Assembly: GCF_001418415.1 (NCBI RefSeq)
Contig: NZ_LIQT01000057.1
Coordinates: 1-45,081 of the forward strand
Source of the DNA: Streptomyces hirsutus
GTDB taxonomy: Bacteria > Actinomycetota > Actinomycetes > Streptomycetales > Streptomycetaceae
Direction: 5' to 3'
DNA length: 45,081 bases
This document shows, piece by piece, positions 33,920 through 43,131 of the stretch. Under the pieces are notes generated by a model. The model saw nothing but the letters and a program-made list of their open reading frames with translations, did no database searches and was not told where the DNA came from. The translations under genes were made by a program, and so were the position numbers. How positions within the stretch are numbered: position 1 is the first letter of the stretch; each line of letters opens with the position of its first letter.

Positions 33920-36900
33920 TCACCCCCGGCCGTCGCAGGGCGCCCCGTCGGAGAGGGGGGTGCCGGGCAGGAGCCTCGCGCGCTCGTCCGCACCGATGCC
34001 CGCGCGCAGTCGGCAGACCTCCGCCAGCCGGTCCCCGGGGTCGAGGTCCCACAGCCGTGCGGTGCCGTCCGTGCCGGCGCTGGCCACCGTGCGCCCGTCC
34101 GGAGCGAAGGCCACGCTCCACACCGCGTCGGTGTGGCCCGTCAGCGTCGCCCACGGGCGCCGGCCGGCGACGTCCCACAGGCGCACCGTACGGTCGTTGC
34201 CGCTGCTGGCGAGCGTGCGGCCGTCGGGAGCGAAGGCGATGCCCCGGGTGGAGCCGATGTGACCGGTCAGGACGGCCTCGGAGCGACGTTCGCGGACGTT
34301 CCACAGTCGTACGGTGCCGTCGTTGCCGCTGCTGGCCAGCGTCCGCCCGTCAGGGGTGAAGGTCACGCTCCGCACTGCGCCGGTGTGGCCGTTCAGCGTG
34401 CCGAGCGGGCGGTGCGAGGAGACGTCCCAGAGCCGTACGGTCAGGTCGTCGGCGGCGCTCGCCAGAACCCGGCCGTCGGGGCTGAAGGCGACGCCGTTGG
34501 CGAAGTCCCGGTGGCCGGTCAGCGTCGCCAGCGGCGCACGCTTCGCCACGTTCCACAGGCGCACCGTACGGTCGGCGCCGGCCGAGGCGAGACTCCGGCC
34601 GTCGGGGGCGAAGGCGAGGGAGTAGACCTGCCCGGTGTGGCCGGTCAGGGCCGCCAGCGGCCCACGTGCGGCCACATCCCACAGCCGGATCGTGCCGTCG
34701 GAGCCCGCCGATGCCAGGGTCCGCCCGTCGGGTGCGAAGGACACCGAGAAGACCGCCTCGGTGTGTCCCCGGAGCGTCGCCAGGAGCCGGCGCCCGCTCA
34801 CCTCCCACAGACGTACCGTGTGGTCGGCGTCGGCGGTGGCCAGCAGTCTCCCGTCGGGGCTGTACCGGGCCTGCCAGACCTCCGTGAACGGACGGGCCGT
34901 CAGCGCCGGGCCGCCGAGGTTCCACAGGACCACGGACCGGTCGAAACCGGCCGTGGCGAGCAGGGTGCCGGCGGAGGTCACGGCCACCCCCATCACGTAG
35001 TCGGTGTGACCGGCGAGCACGGCGGTCTGCCGGCCGCTGCGGACGTCCCACAGCCTGGTCGTCCCGTCGCCGACCGCGCCGACGACCGTGGCGCCGCCGT
35101 GCGTGTACGCGACGGCGTTGACGTCGTCGCTGCTCCCGGACAACGTCGCGCCGAGCCGGCCGCCGCGCACGTCCCACAGCCGTACGGTCCGGTCGATGCC
35201 CCCGGAGGCCACCTTCCGGCCGTCCGGGGAGAACGCCGCGCCCAGCACTTCGTCGGTGTGACCCTCGAGTTCGGCGAGGAGCCGGGCGCGGTCGGTGTCC
35301 CACAGCCGCACGACCCGGTCGGCTCCGGCGGAGACCAGGGTCCGGCCGTCGCGGGCGTGATCCAGGGCGTTGACCGTTCCCTCGTGCCCGCTGAGGGAGG
35401 CGGTGACGCGGGGCGTGCGCGCGGTGTCCCACAACTGGATCGGCCCCTGCGCGGTCGCGACGGCGAGCCGGTGCCCACGGGGGTCGAAGGACAGCGCCCG
35501 GGCACCCTTCGTACTGTCGGCGAGCACGGCCTTCCTCCGCCGCCCGGCGACGTCCCAGAGACTCACGGGCCCGCGCGTCGACGTCGCCGCGAGGGTGCGG
35601 CCGTCGGGGCTGAAGGCGATCGAGCGGACGGGCCCGGACACGGCGAACGTGGCGGTCGTGCGACGGTCCGACAGCCGTCGCAGGGTCACCGTCCCGTCGG
35701 AACTGGCTGTCGCCAGGGACCGGTTGTCCGGCGCGAAGGCGACCGCGTTGACCGGCCCCCGGTGACCGCTCAACCGGCCGGAGAAGGGCTGGGACTGCGT
35801 GCTCAGCAGCGCACCGCGTGCTTCGGCGGTGGTGTGGGTCCGGTAGGCCTCCCCGGCCAGCAACATCGACGCCTCCGGCCGGCCTCCGGCGAGTGCCTGG
35901 GAACGCACGGCGAGTGCCTGGGAACGCGCGACGCGTTCCTGGCCGAGGGCGCTCTCGCGCTGCTGATAGGCGAGGCCTCCGGCGGTCAGGGCGAGCCCCA
36001 GCAGGACGACGAGCGTGGCGAGCATCGACTGCCGGAGCCGGACCTGGCGTCTGGCCTGTCCCTCATGGCCTTCCTGCTGGGCCAGGCTCGCTCTGAGGAA
36101 CGCCTCCTCGCCGGGGCCGAGCCGGCTCCAGCCGTCCAGTTCGTCGGCCCAGGAGCGTACGGTGCTCAGCCGGGTGCCGCGGTACAGCGCGGACGGATCA
36201 CGGCCTTCGCGCTGCCATTCGGCGGCGGCGTGCGCGAGTTGCTGGTGGAGGAGCAGCCCGGCGCGGTCGGCGTGGATCCAGTCCCGCAGCCGTGGCCAGG
36301 CGTGCAGCAGGGCCTCATGGGTGATCTCGACCGTGTCGCTGTCCAGGGTGATGAGCCGGGCCCGTACGAAGGCGTCGAGCGCGGCGGCCGCGCCGTCCGC
36401 GTCGGCGAACTGCTCCATCAGGGCGGTCCTGCTCGTCCGGCGGCGGGTCGCCCCGCCGCCGTCCGCGACGTACACCAGACGGGACAGGACGCGGCGGATC
36501 GTCTTCTGCTCGGCCGGATACAGCCGGGCGAAGACGTTCTCGGCAGTCCGCGCGATCGCACCCCGGATGCCGCCGGCCCGCTCGTACCCGGCGACGGTCA
36601 GCGCGGACGCCTCGCGCCGCTGCCAGGTGGCCAGCAGGGCGTGGGAGACGAGGGGGAGTACGCCGGAAGGTGTCACGTCGGCTCCGGAACCGGCGTCCTT
36701 CCCGCTGCCCCGCAGTGCGCTGCCGGGCGGTGTGCCGCCCGGCAGCGTGCTGCCCGGCTCGTCGCGCAGCCCCGCGTCGCGCAGGAGCAGGGGCATCAAG
36801 CCCGGTTGGAGGGTCAGGCCGGCGAGTTCCGCCGGCCGGGTGATGGACTCCCGCAGCTCCACCACGGACATGGGCGGCAGCACGAACAGCCCGTCGGTGA

Positions 36901-37867
36901 GGACCGGGGCCAGTTCGGGAAGGTCCAGACAGTTGCCGGTGAAGTCGGCCCGGACGCCCAGCACCACGACGGTGGGGCCGTGTGCGCTCTCCTCCGGCCG
37001 GGAGGCCGCCAGCGCGCAGAGCACCCGGACGAAGGAGCGCCGCTCGTCCTCGTCCGCACAGAGGGTGAAGAGCTCCTCGAACTGATCGACGATCAGCACC
37101 GATCGACAGGGCGGGGGCCGGCGTCCCCCGGACGGCTCCGGCGGATCGCCCATCATCGCGCGTATGGCGTCCAGTACCGCGTCGGGATTCTCGCGCACCT
37201 CCTCGACGGTGACGGCGAGGTCCCCGCCCACCGCTTTCGCGGTGCGTTCCAGGAGCTCGTCCAGGGGCCGTGAAGTGGGGGTGAACGTCACCACCGGCCA
37301 CCGGTCGGCGCCCGGCATCGGGAAGTCGCCGCGCCGCAGGGCGGGCACCAGGCCGGCGTTGAGCAGGGACGACTTGCCCGCGCCCGAGGGGGCGACGAGC
37401 ATCAAAGGGCCGCTCCCCACCCGTTCGAAGACCCGTTCCACCAGTGCGGCCGTCGCGCGCTCCCGGCCGAAGAACCAGTGCGCGTCCTGCGGGGTGAACG
37501 CCGACAAGCCGCGGTACGGACACATCCCGTCGGGCTGCCGCTCGAAAGCCGCGGCCTCGGCGCCGCTCCCGCTGTCGGCGGGCGGTCTCTCCTGTACGAG
37601 CCTGAGCAACTCCCCCTCTGCGCCCAATACTCGGTCACAGATACGGGCGACGTCGGCGGTCGCCCGCTTCGTGCCGGTCTCGATCTTGCTGAGGTAGCCC
37701 TTGCTGTAATGCGTCTGCCGTGCCAGGTCGGTCAGCGACAGGCCACGTGCCTGTCTGAGTCGTCTCAACTGCGCGGGAAAGGAGTGCGTGGTCAGCGCGT
37801 TCCGATCCTGCCCGCTTTGGTGGTCGACTTCCTGCCCGTGCTGCGGATCTCCCACGGTGTCCCCCAT
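33920..37867 (-). CDS. HTH-nSTAND1-WD40 protein (14 repeats)
   Basis: A 1315-aa protein. An XRE-type HTH (about 32-88: PAQLRRLRQARGLSLTDLAR, GYLSKIETGTKRAT) precedes the ATPase entry PYRGLSAFTPQDAHWFFGRE, Walker A APSGAGKSS (159-167) and Walker B LIVDQFEELF. A single transmembrane helix lies about residues 645-665 (MLATLVVLLGLALTAGGLAY). Fourteen WD40 units then follow (GHTxAVxSVAFAPDGRTLASAGxDGTVRLWD), enough for two propellers. The membrane helix puts the HTH/ATPase half and the repeats on opposite sides unless the topology is different. It may link an external or membrane signal to transcription, as in AfsR-like logic; this is inference. ATG 37867 is chosen after the frame's upstream non-conserved part. 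Confidence 0.88.
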   Translation of the reverse strand: MGDTVGDPQHGQEVDHQSGQDRNALTTHSFPAQLRRLRQARGLSLTDLARQTHYSKGYLSKIETGTKRATADVARICDRVLGAEGELLRLVQERPPADSGSGAEAAAFERQPDGMCPYRGLSAFTPQDAHWFFGRERATAALVERVFERVGSGPLMLVAPSGAGKSSLLNAGLVPALRRGDFPMPGADRWPVVTFTPTSRPLDELLERTAKAVGGDLAVTVEEVRENPDAVLDAIRAMMGDPPEPSGGRRPPPCRSVLIVDQFEELFTLCADEDERRSFVRVLCALAASRPEESAHGPTVVVLGVRADFTGNCLDLPELAPVLTDGLFVLPPMSVVELRESITRPAELAGLTLQPGLMPLLLRDAGLRDEPGSTLPGGTPPGSALRGSGKDAGSGADVTPSGVLPLVSHALLATWQRREASALTVAGYERAGGIRGAIARTAENVFARLYPAEQKTIRRVLSRLVYVADGGGATRRRTSRTALMEQFADADGAAAALDAFVRARLITLDSDTVEITHEALLHAWPRLRDWIHADRAGLLLHQQLAHAAAEWQREGRDPSALYRGTRLSTVRSWADELDGWSRLGPGEEAFLRASLAQQEGHEGQARRQVRLRQSMLATLVVLLGLALTAGGLAYQQRESALGQERVARSQALAVRSQALAGGRPEASMLLAGEAYRTHTTAEARGALLSTQSQPFSGRLSGHRGPVNAVAFAPDNRSLATASSDGTVTLRRLSDRRTTATFAVSGPVRSIAFSPDGRTLAATSTRGPVSLWDVAGRRRKAVLADSTKGARALSFDPRGHRLAVATAQGPIQLWDTARTPRVTASLSGHEGTVNALDHARDGRTLVSAGADRVVRLWDTDRARLLAELEGHTDEVLGAAFSPDGRKVASGGIDRTVRLWDVRGGRLGATLSGSSDDVNAVAYTHGGATVVGAVGDGTTRLWDVRSGRQTAVLAGHTDYVMGVAVTSAGTLLATAGFDRSVVLWNLGGPALTARPFTEVWQARYSPDGRLLATADADHTVRLWEVSGRRLLATLRGHTEAVFSVSFAPDGRTLASAGSDGTIRLWDVAARGPLAALTGHTGQVYSLAFAPDGRSLASAGADRTVRLWNVAKRAPLATLTGHRDFANGVAFSPDGRVLASAADDLTVRLWDVSSHRPLGTLNGHTGAVRSVTFTPDGRTLASSGNDGTVRLWNVRERRSEAVLTGHIGSTRGIAFAPDGRTLASSGNDRTVRLWDVAGRRPWATLTGHTDAVWSVAFAPDGRTVASAGTDGTARLWDLDPGDRLAEVCRLRAGIGADERARLLPGTPLSDGAPCDGRG

Positions 37868-37951
37868 GCAGTACGGCCGTGAGACGGTGGACGCCCAGGG
37901 TACTGCCGGGGTGGTGAGCGCAGCCAAACCTTTCCACCCGTGTGGCGCAAA

Positions 37952-37992
37952 AACGAATGTCCGGAATCACAGGGCGATTCCGGACGTTCGTT
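37952..37992 (-). terminator. Rho-independent terminator of the I36-type gene
   Basis: Arms 37952-37968 and 37976-37992 are 17 bp with one mismatch and a 7-nt loop. On the minus strand the stem is followed by TTTTTG. It ends transcription of the gene at 38020-38469 and insulates the HTH-WD40 gene. Confidence 0.85.
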
Positions 37993-38019
37993 CCCCGTCG
38001 CACGGACGGTCAGGTCAGG

Positions 38020-38469
38020 TCAGGTCAGGAAGGCTCCGCAGGCGCTGCGGGCCACCCACCGGTGCGAGGAGATGGTGTCGTTCGCGTTGACACCGTTGGT
38101 GAACCGGTTGTCGGTCAGGTTGTCGGCGTAGAGCTCACCCGGCGCGAGACAGGCGTGGCCGCCGCCGAAGCCGGAGTTCTCGTAGAACGCGACGTGGTCG
38201 AGGCCACCGGTGAAGCCGCGGTTCATGACGGACGTCGCCCTGTCCTGCGAGCCGACCCACCAGTCACTGTTGCCCGCGGAGCGGATCAGTTCGGCGCCCG
38301 AGCAGTCCAGGTCCTCCCAGGCGTACATGTTGCCGTTGCGTGGCCCCCACTTGCTGTCGCAGCCCGGTCCGGCGACGGTGTTCCCGGCCGCCTGCGAGGT
38401 GGTGGCGGGTACGACGACGCCCAGGGCGGTGAGCCCGAGGAGGGCGGCCGTGACGGTGAACTTGCGCAT
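38020..38469 (-). CDS. Secreted peptidase-inhibitor family I36-like protein
   Basis: A 149-aa protein with a clear signal peptide (MRKFTVTAALLGLTALGVVV, cleavage about AASQA, residue 27). The mature part has beta/gamma-crystallin-like Greek-key features: FYENSGFGGGHACLAPGELY, and the family-typical ending NDTISSHRWVARSA. Cysteines (four visible) should form disulfides. Members such as Streptomyces metalloproteinase inhibitor block secreted proteases, but the role here is inferred. The stop lies inside a tandem GGTCA repeat (38009-38029). Confidence 0.75.
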   Translation of the reverse strand: MRKFTVTAALLGLTALGVVVPATTSQAAGNTVAGPGCDSKWGPRNGNMYAWEDLDCSGAELIRSAGNSDWWVGSQDRATSVMNRGFTGGLDHVAFYENSGFGGGHACLAPGELYADNLTDNRFTNGVNANDTISSHRWVARSACGAFLT

Positions 38470-38620
38470 GCTGTTTCCCCTCGTTTTCTCTGACGATTCC
38501 TCTGACGATGTGGTGCATCGGTGGTGGTGCGTTGGCGGTGGTGCGTCGGTGTCGGCGCACCGGGCCGGTGGCCCGGCGTGCCCTCACCGGGGGCGGTGTC
38601 CGCCCAGGAGCGGGGAGTGG

Positions 38621-39550
38621 TCAGCCTCGCTCCGGAACGATGCGCACCGCCCGGTCGTAGGCCCGCTGACCGAGGTGCCGGTAGGTGTCGATGTCCTTGC
38701 CGAACCGGTCGCGCAGGCGGTCCAGGTAATACGTCTCCCGCGCCGTGGCCACGGCGCGCAGGGAGGTCTCGCGGGCACAGGTCGCGTCGGCGACGGCGGT
38801 CTTCCGCTCGGCGGCGAACGCCTCGCCGGCGCGGTCCGCACCCAGCCGGACGGCGTTGGCCCGGACGGCTTCCCGGGCCGCCTGGGGGTCCTCGTAGGGT
38901 CGGCCCGCCCTCTTCATGCACCGGGACCAGGCCCGTACCGCCGCGGTCAGGTGACGGTCTTCCATCAACTCCTTGCCGTAGAGGGCGTTGAGGCCGGTGG
39001 CGATCTTGCCGGTGCGATACCACTCGGCCGGGTCGCCGTAGAGTGCGCGCTCGGCCTCCTCCGTGCAGCCGCCGACGCGTTTGCGCGTCTCCCCGCCGCC
39101 CGGCAGCGATGCCATGAGCATGCGGGCGCTGCCGCCGCCGTCGAGCGCGGTGTCGAAGGCGATGCGCCGGGACGGGGAGAGGTTCCGGCGGTAGGTTCCG
39201 TTGGGGTTGCTTTCGCGGACGCGCAGGCTCTTCACTTCGATCCGGCCGCCGTACCCGTACGTACGGGCCCAGGCCACGTCGTCCTGCACGTAGCGCACCG
39301 GACGGCTCTCCCGGAGCGTCAGGCCACGGTCCTCCCAGTAGGTGAAGCCCTGGCGGTTCATGCACTGCCTGGTCAGACGTTGCTGCGCGTCGGCGACGCG
39401 CAGTTCCTGTTGCCAGGTCAGTGCCCGGGGACGCGGACGCGGATCCTGTTGTGCCCGGCCGTCGCCGCCGCCACCGCCGTCGCCGCATCCGGTCGTGACG
39501 GCCGCCACGACCGTCACGACCGCGCACAAGGACACGAGTGCACGTCTCAT
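38621..39550 (-). CDS. Putative lipoprotein of unknown function
   Basis: A 309-aa protein with a lipoprotein signal: MRRALVSLCAVVTVVAAVTT and the lipobox VTTGC (Cys22 likely acylated), followed by a Gly-rich linker. The mature region is basic and rich in helix-forming charged residues, with several cysteines (CMNRQGF, CTEEAERAL, CMKRAGR, CARETS) and repeated short motifs around RCM/CMK. I do not recognise a family. It should be anchored outside the cell membrane. The neighbouring I36-type gene is also secreted and on the same strand. Confidence 0.75.
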   Translation of the reverse strand: MRRALVSLCAVVTVVAAVTTGCGDGGGGGDGRAQQDPRPRPRALTWQQELRVADAQQRLTRQCMNRQGFTYWEDRGLTLRESRPVRYVQDDVAWARTYGYGGRIEVKSLRVRESNPNGTYRRNLSPSRRIAFDTALDGGGSARMLMASLPGGGETRKRVGGCTEEAERALYGDPAEWYRTGKIATGLNALYGKELMEDRHLTAAVRAWSRCMKRAGRPYEDPQAAREAVRANAVRLGADRAGEAFAAERKTAVADATCARETSLRAVATARETYYLDRLRDRFGKDIDTYRHLGQRAYDRAVRIVPERG

Positions 39551-39814
39551 GGACCCAACCTCCCTTCGCTGCCGCTTGCTGACGAACCCAGACTTGCCCC
39601 GCTGCCGACGGAGGTCGACGGGTTTCCTGTTGCCCGCCGGGCGGCTGCCCGGGAAACGAGGCGTGAGCAGGGGAAACGCGGGGATGGAGGCAACGCGGTG
39701 GGGACGGTCGGAAGCGGTGCGGGTAGCGGTGCGGGTGAGGAGCGGCCCCCTCACCGCGTCACGATGCGGCCCGGGTCGGCCCCCGGCTCGTCCGCAGCAG
39801 CCGCACCTGCTCTC

Positions 39815-39925
39815 CGAAACAGCGGCCTCTTCCTCGTCACCACCCTGGCCGACGACTGGGGCGTCACCGACCGCTGCTCCGGTCCCGGCAAGACCGTGTG
39901 GGCAGTGGTGGGCACCGTGCCGGGC
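39815..39925 (+). pseudogene. C-terminal fragment of an HATPase_c_2 ATP-binding protein
   Basis: The frame reads RNSGLFLVTTLADDWGVTDR and CSGPGKTVWAVVG. It parallels residues about 110-142 of the intact protein at 65-529 (GRGLLLVAALADRWG...GGPGKTVWA). The N-box half is absent and no start is visible. Confidence 0.65.
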
Positions 39926-40103
39926 AGCCGGGTCGGCGCCCTCCACCAGGCGCCCGCCGGATCGCCCGGCGCCGAGCCTGGCAGCAACCCATCCCGGGCC
40001 GCAGAAGAACTCTCACAGTTATCTTTTTCGCGGTCCTGCAAGAGGGCCGCCGGCCTCCGGGCTCGGCATGGCTGTTGCCCCCTGTCGAACCGATGACCCG
40101 GGG

Positions 40104-40454
40104 GTGGTGTCACCGGGCTCGACGGGTGCCGTCGGCGACGGCAGCTCGTTCCCGTCCGCCGCCCATCTGGCCTCCTACGCCGACCTCGCCCCGGCCACCA
40201 GGTCATCGGGAGCCTCGATCCACGGTGAACACGCCCCCAGAAGCGGCAACCGGCGGCTCAAACGCGCGATGTTCCTCTCCGCGTTCGCCGCCCAGCATGA
40301 TCCCGCCTCCCGTACCTACTACGACCGCTGCCGGGCCCGCGGCAAAACCCACACCCAGGCCCTCCTCCGCCTCGCCCGCCACTGCATCAGCGTCCTGTTC
40401 GCCATGCTCCGCGACGGAACCTTCCACGAACCCAGGACCCCACGACTCGCTTGA
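40104..40454 (+). pseudogene. IS110-family transposase, C-terminal fragment
   Basis: The frame encodes FPSAAHLASYADLAPATRSS, HGEHAPRSGNRRLKRAMFLS, AAQHDPASRTYYDRCRARGK and a tail to RTPRLA. This matches the transposase_20 domain of IS110 elements (AxLxAYAGLxP...GNRxLRxxLxxAA). The N-terminal DEDD part is missing. The DNA after the stop, to about 40475, resembles an IS110 right end. Confidence 0.8.
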
Positions 40455-40480
40455 CGAAAGACATGGAGGCACCCCCTTCC

Positions 40481-41170
40481 TCATGTGCCCGCTGCCGACT
40501 GCCGTGCGGTGTGTTCGGCCTTGGCCAGCCAGTCCGTGTACCAGCGGGCGAAGGTGACCGGCTTGCCCTCGGTGTCCAGGAGTGGCTCGAGGTCGGCGTC
40601 GTCCACTCGGGGATCGGACCAGACCGTGCCGCGGTGAGGGCCGCTGATGATCAGCCATTCCCGCAGAGCACAGCCCAGGTGGCAGATCACGATGGCGCCG
40701 GCGGTGCGCGCGGGGGCGAACATGACGGCTCCCCATCGCTCGTCCCAGGCCTCGATGGCGTCGTCGAAGTCCTCGATCTCGTCGAAGTCCTCCTCTTCGG
40801 GGCGCTCGGCCGTGAGCGCGTCGAGGAGTTCCGGGTCCGGGCCCTTCTCGGGGAACGGCTGGGCCAGCGTGGAGAGGTCCGCCAGGTAGGCGCCGTCTCC
40901 CTCCCAACGCCAGCGGCCCTGCACGCGCCGTACCGGGAAGAGACCGTAGGCGGGGCCCGCGCCGCCCCCACCTACCTGAGTGAGGAACGTCCGGTACTCC
41001 GCGGGCAGGCTTACGCCCAGCTGGGTTTCCAGCTCCGTGAGTTCGTCTTCGGTAAGCGGCTCCTCCAAGGCCCAGTGGTGTCCGTGCGAACCGAACACCT
41101 CGCTGCCCGCCGGCAGCGCGCCCAGCGCCGCGACCCGCTCCCGCACCCCGGCCCACCTCTGATCAACCAT
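40481..41170 (-). CDS. SMI1/KNR4 (SUKH) family protein
   Basis: A 229-aa protein with SUKH features: VRERVAALG, PLTEDELTELETQLGVSLPA followed by EYRTFLTQVGGGGAGPAYGL, then YLADLSTLAQPFPEKG and later ICHLGCALREWLIISGPHRG with WSDP. An acidic insert (EEEDFDEIEDFDDAIEAWDE) lies in the middle. SUKH proteins commonly neutralise secreted toxins; no toxin partner is seen here. The one at 19410-20000 is a divergent relative. Confidence 0.85.
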   Translation of the reverse strand: MVDQRWAGVRERVAALGALPAGSEVFGSHGHHWALEEPLTEDELTELETQLGVSLPAEYRTFLTQVGGGGAGPAYGLFPVRRVQGRWRWEGDGAYLADLSTLAQPFPEKGPDPELLDALTAERPEEEDFDEIEDFDDAIEAWDERWGAVMFAPARTAGAIVICHLGCALREWLIISGPHRGTVWSDPRVDDADLEPLLDTEGKPVTFARWYTDWLAKAEHTARQSAAGT

Positions 41171-41336
41171 GCGCAGACCCTATGTACCCCCACTGACACA
41201 ACGGGCCGGATGGTCTTCCGCCGGACGGTCGGCTCAGGGCAGCCACCGCCGGGAAAGCATCGTCGGTCGTCGCCCTCGACCAGGAGACGGCGGACATTGA
41301 CCCCTGATGCCGGTCAGTGGCGTCCCGTTCGGCGAC

Positions 41337-41795
41337 TCAGGCCCAGGGGTCGGGAATCACCTCGGTCGGGGACTGGGCGCTCTCGTCCGTCCGCAGAACG
41401 GCACGGTGCACCTCACCGGCCTGAGCGATCAACACGTCGGGGACGTCCGACTCGTAGAAGCGCAGGTGTCCGACGGCACCGACGCTCGTCGTACGCGCGC
41501 CGAGCCACAGCACGACCCTGCGCAGATCGTCGAACTCGTCAGGATGCACCTCCTGCCGCACGGTCAGCGCCCAACCACCGCCGGCGGAGCACAACTCCCC
41601 CACCAGGACGCCACCGATCCGCCGCGCCGGCCCACGGGCGCCCCAGAGGGGATACTCGTACCCGTCATGGCCATCGTGCCCGTCGTCCTGACGGCTGCCT
41701 TCCTCTCCCAAGTGCCAGCGGAGCAGGGCGAGGTCCTGTGGCGGGAGGGAGTCCGGCAGGTCGAGCGTGAGCTGGAGTTCGTAGATGTCGGCCAT
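41337..41795 (-). CDS. Hypothetical protein (152 aa)
   Basis: Begins MADIYELQLTLDLPDSLPPQ. A mixed alpha/beta protein with strands such as GGWALTVRQEVHPDEF and VGHLRFYESDVPDVLIAQ. I recognise no family. No signal peptide or membrane helix. It is the next gene downstream of the 138-aa gene at 41943, on the same strand, with a 147-nt gap. Confidence 0.6.
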   Translation of the reverse strand: MADIYELQLTLDLPDSLPPQDLALLRWHLGEEGSRQDDGHDGHDGYEYPLWGARGPARRIGGVLVGELCSAGGGWALTVRQEVHPDEFDDLRRVVLWLGARTTSVGAVGHLRFYESDVPDVLIAQAGEVHRAVLRTDESAQSPTEVIPDPWA

Positions 41796-41942
41796 GGCCC
41801 AAGGCTACGAACGCGCTCAGCCGGCATCGGCCGGCCACCCGACTGGTACCGGTCCGACGCCGGTTCTCACTGTCATCACTACGTCAAGCTGTCAGCTCGT
41901 GGCCGGTATCTTCCTCCGCCCCGTGCGATGACCCCATGGCAG

Positions 41943-42359
41943 TTACGGTCTGGCGACCTCCTGTCGGAGCCGGCGGGTGAAGCGGCGGAGGAGGTCCAAG
42001 GTCTCTCTGTGATGTGCCTTGCGATCCTTCCTGCCGTCGGGAGGCCGGGTGCTCCAGATCTGACGCGCCAGAGCGTCAGCGAGATCGATGATGTCGTGGG
42101 CACACAGGAGATACAGGGCCGAGCAGGCTTCCTGCATCCGGGCCACCAACTCGTTGGCGCCGGCTCCGTCGTCGCTCAACTGTGCTTCCCGGAGATGGTC
42201 GAAGAGCTGACCTGCAGCAGTGTTGAAACCGACCCCTGCTTCGAGTTTCTGCTCACGAAGCCACATGCGGTCCTGTCGGCGCGCGGTGAACCAGGACCCG
42301 AAAACGGCTCCTAGGAGGCCGAGACCGCCCCCGATGGCCACAGACCGTATGTTCTCCAC
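41943..42359 (-). CDS. Hypothetical membrane-anchored protein (138 aa)
   Basis: The GTG start at 42359 is followed by VAIGGGLGLLGAVFGSWFTA (about 7-26), a single membrane helix, then an amphipathic helical region (QDRMWLREQKLEAGVGFNTA, and later IIDLADALARQIW). This layout (short helix, then coiled or helical cytosolic domain) is common in small Streptomyces proteins of unknown function. Confidence 0.65.
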   Translation of the reverse strand: MENIRSVAIGGGLGLLGAVFGSWFTARRQDRMWLREQKLEAGVGFNTAAGQLFDHLREAQLSDDGAGANELVARMQEACSALYLLCAHDIIDLADALARQIWSTRPPDGRKDRKAHHRETLDLLRRFTRRLRQEVARP

Positions 42360-42473
42360 CGCTGGCCTCCTGGCATGTGGACCACGCCAGGCTACGCAAG
42401 CCGTCGAAGCTGCCGTGCCCCACTCGACGAGCCGACTTCGACAACGAGGTGAGCCGAACGAAACAGCCCGGTT

Positions 42474-42863
42474 CTACGGTGCCAGGGTGCGCAGGACGCA
42501 GAACTCGTTTCCCTCGGGATCCGCCATGACCACCCAGTTCCGGTCCGGGCCCTGGCCCACATCCGTCCTGGTAGCGCCGAGGCCGATCAGTCTGGTCACC
42601 TCGTCCTCGGTGCCGCAGTCGACCGGACTGACGTCGAGGTGAAGCCGGTTCTTCACGGCCTTGCCCTCGGGCACCCGGATGAACAGCAGGGTAGGCGGCA
42701 TCTGACGGGCCCGGACCTCCTCGACGGTCGGCACCCAGGAGCCGATCTCGACCTTGCCCTCGCTCCGGTCGATCACCTCGAAGTCCAGGGCTTCGCACCA
42801 GAAGGCCGCGAGTCTCTCCGAATCACGGCAGTCGACGGCCAACTCGGTGAACCTGCTCGTCAT
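42474..42863 (-). CDS. VOC-family (glyoxalase-like) protein
   Basis: A 129-aa single-domain protein: MTSRFTELAVDCRDSERLAA, FWCEALDFEVIDRSEGKVEI, then LLFIRVPEGKAVKNRLHLDV and RNWVVMADPEGNEFCVL. The paired beta-alpha-beta-beta-beta modules (FWCxxLxF... and DPEGNEFCV) are typical of the vicinal oxygen chelate fold. Possible functions are metal-dependent hydrolysis/isomerisation or drug sequestration. ATG 42863 is chosen for the canonical start MTSRFTELA; the frame is open to 42941. Confidence 0.85.
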   Translation of the reverse strand: MTSRFTELAVDCRDSERLAAFWCEALDFEVIDRSEGKVEIGSWVPTVEEVRARQMPPTLLFIRVPEGKAVKNRLHLDVSPVDCGTEDEVTRLIGLGATRTDVGQGPDRNWVVMADPEGNEFCVLRTLAP

Positions 42864-43084
42864 GACTCCCCCAGACAGGGCAACCACCGGGACACACTCA
42901 CGCCTCCTCGGCAAACCCCACGAAACGAAACGCAACCCCACCCCGGCCCAACCATTCCCCTCTCGTACGTCACCTCGGCGGGAAAGCCTACGCGGGAACG
43001 CAGGCGTCGAGGCTCCTTACCCGAGGGACCTCGACGGCGATGCCTCGGCTCGCCCATGTGGGGCGCCCCTGCCTCCTTATCCCC

Positions 43085-43113
43085 TTGCCGGGCTCCAGTC
43101 GCCCCTCTATGGT
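43085..43113 (+). promoter_or_regulatory. Promoter of the leader ORF and ABC-F gene
   Basis: TTGCCG (43085-43090) and TATGGT (43108-43113) are exactly 17 nt apart. The transcript would begin near 43120 and carry the leader ORF at once. Confidence 0.6.
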
Positions 43114-43131
43114 TTCTCGCATGGGATCTCT

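Noticed and set aside
33827..37273. 1148-codon plus-strand frame over the HTH-WD40 gene
   Set aside because: Shadow of the WD40 repeats; the minus strand has Walker and WD motifs.
33920..37867. CRISPR-like array because of regular repeats
   Set aside because: The repeats encode WD40 units, vary in sequence and have no spacers. The same holds for 13100-14900.
38009..38029. GGTCA tandem repeat as an operator
   Set aside because: Four short copies overlap the stop codon of the I36-type gene; a simple slippage repeat is the easier explanation.
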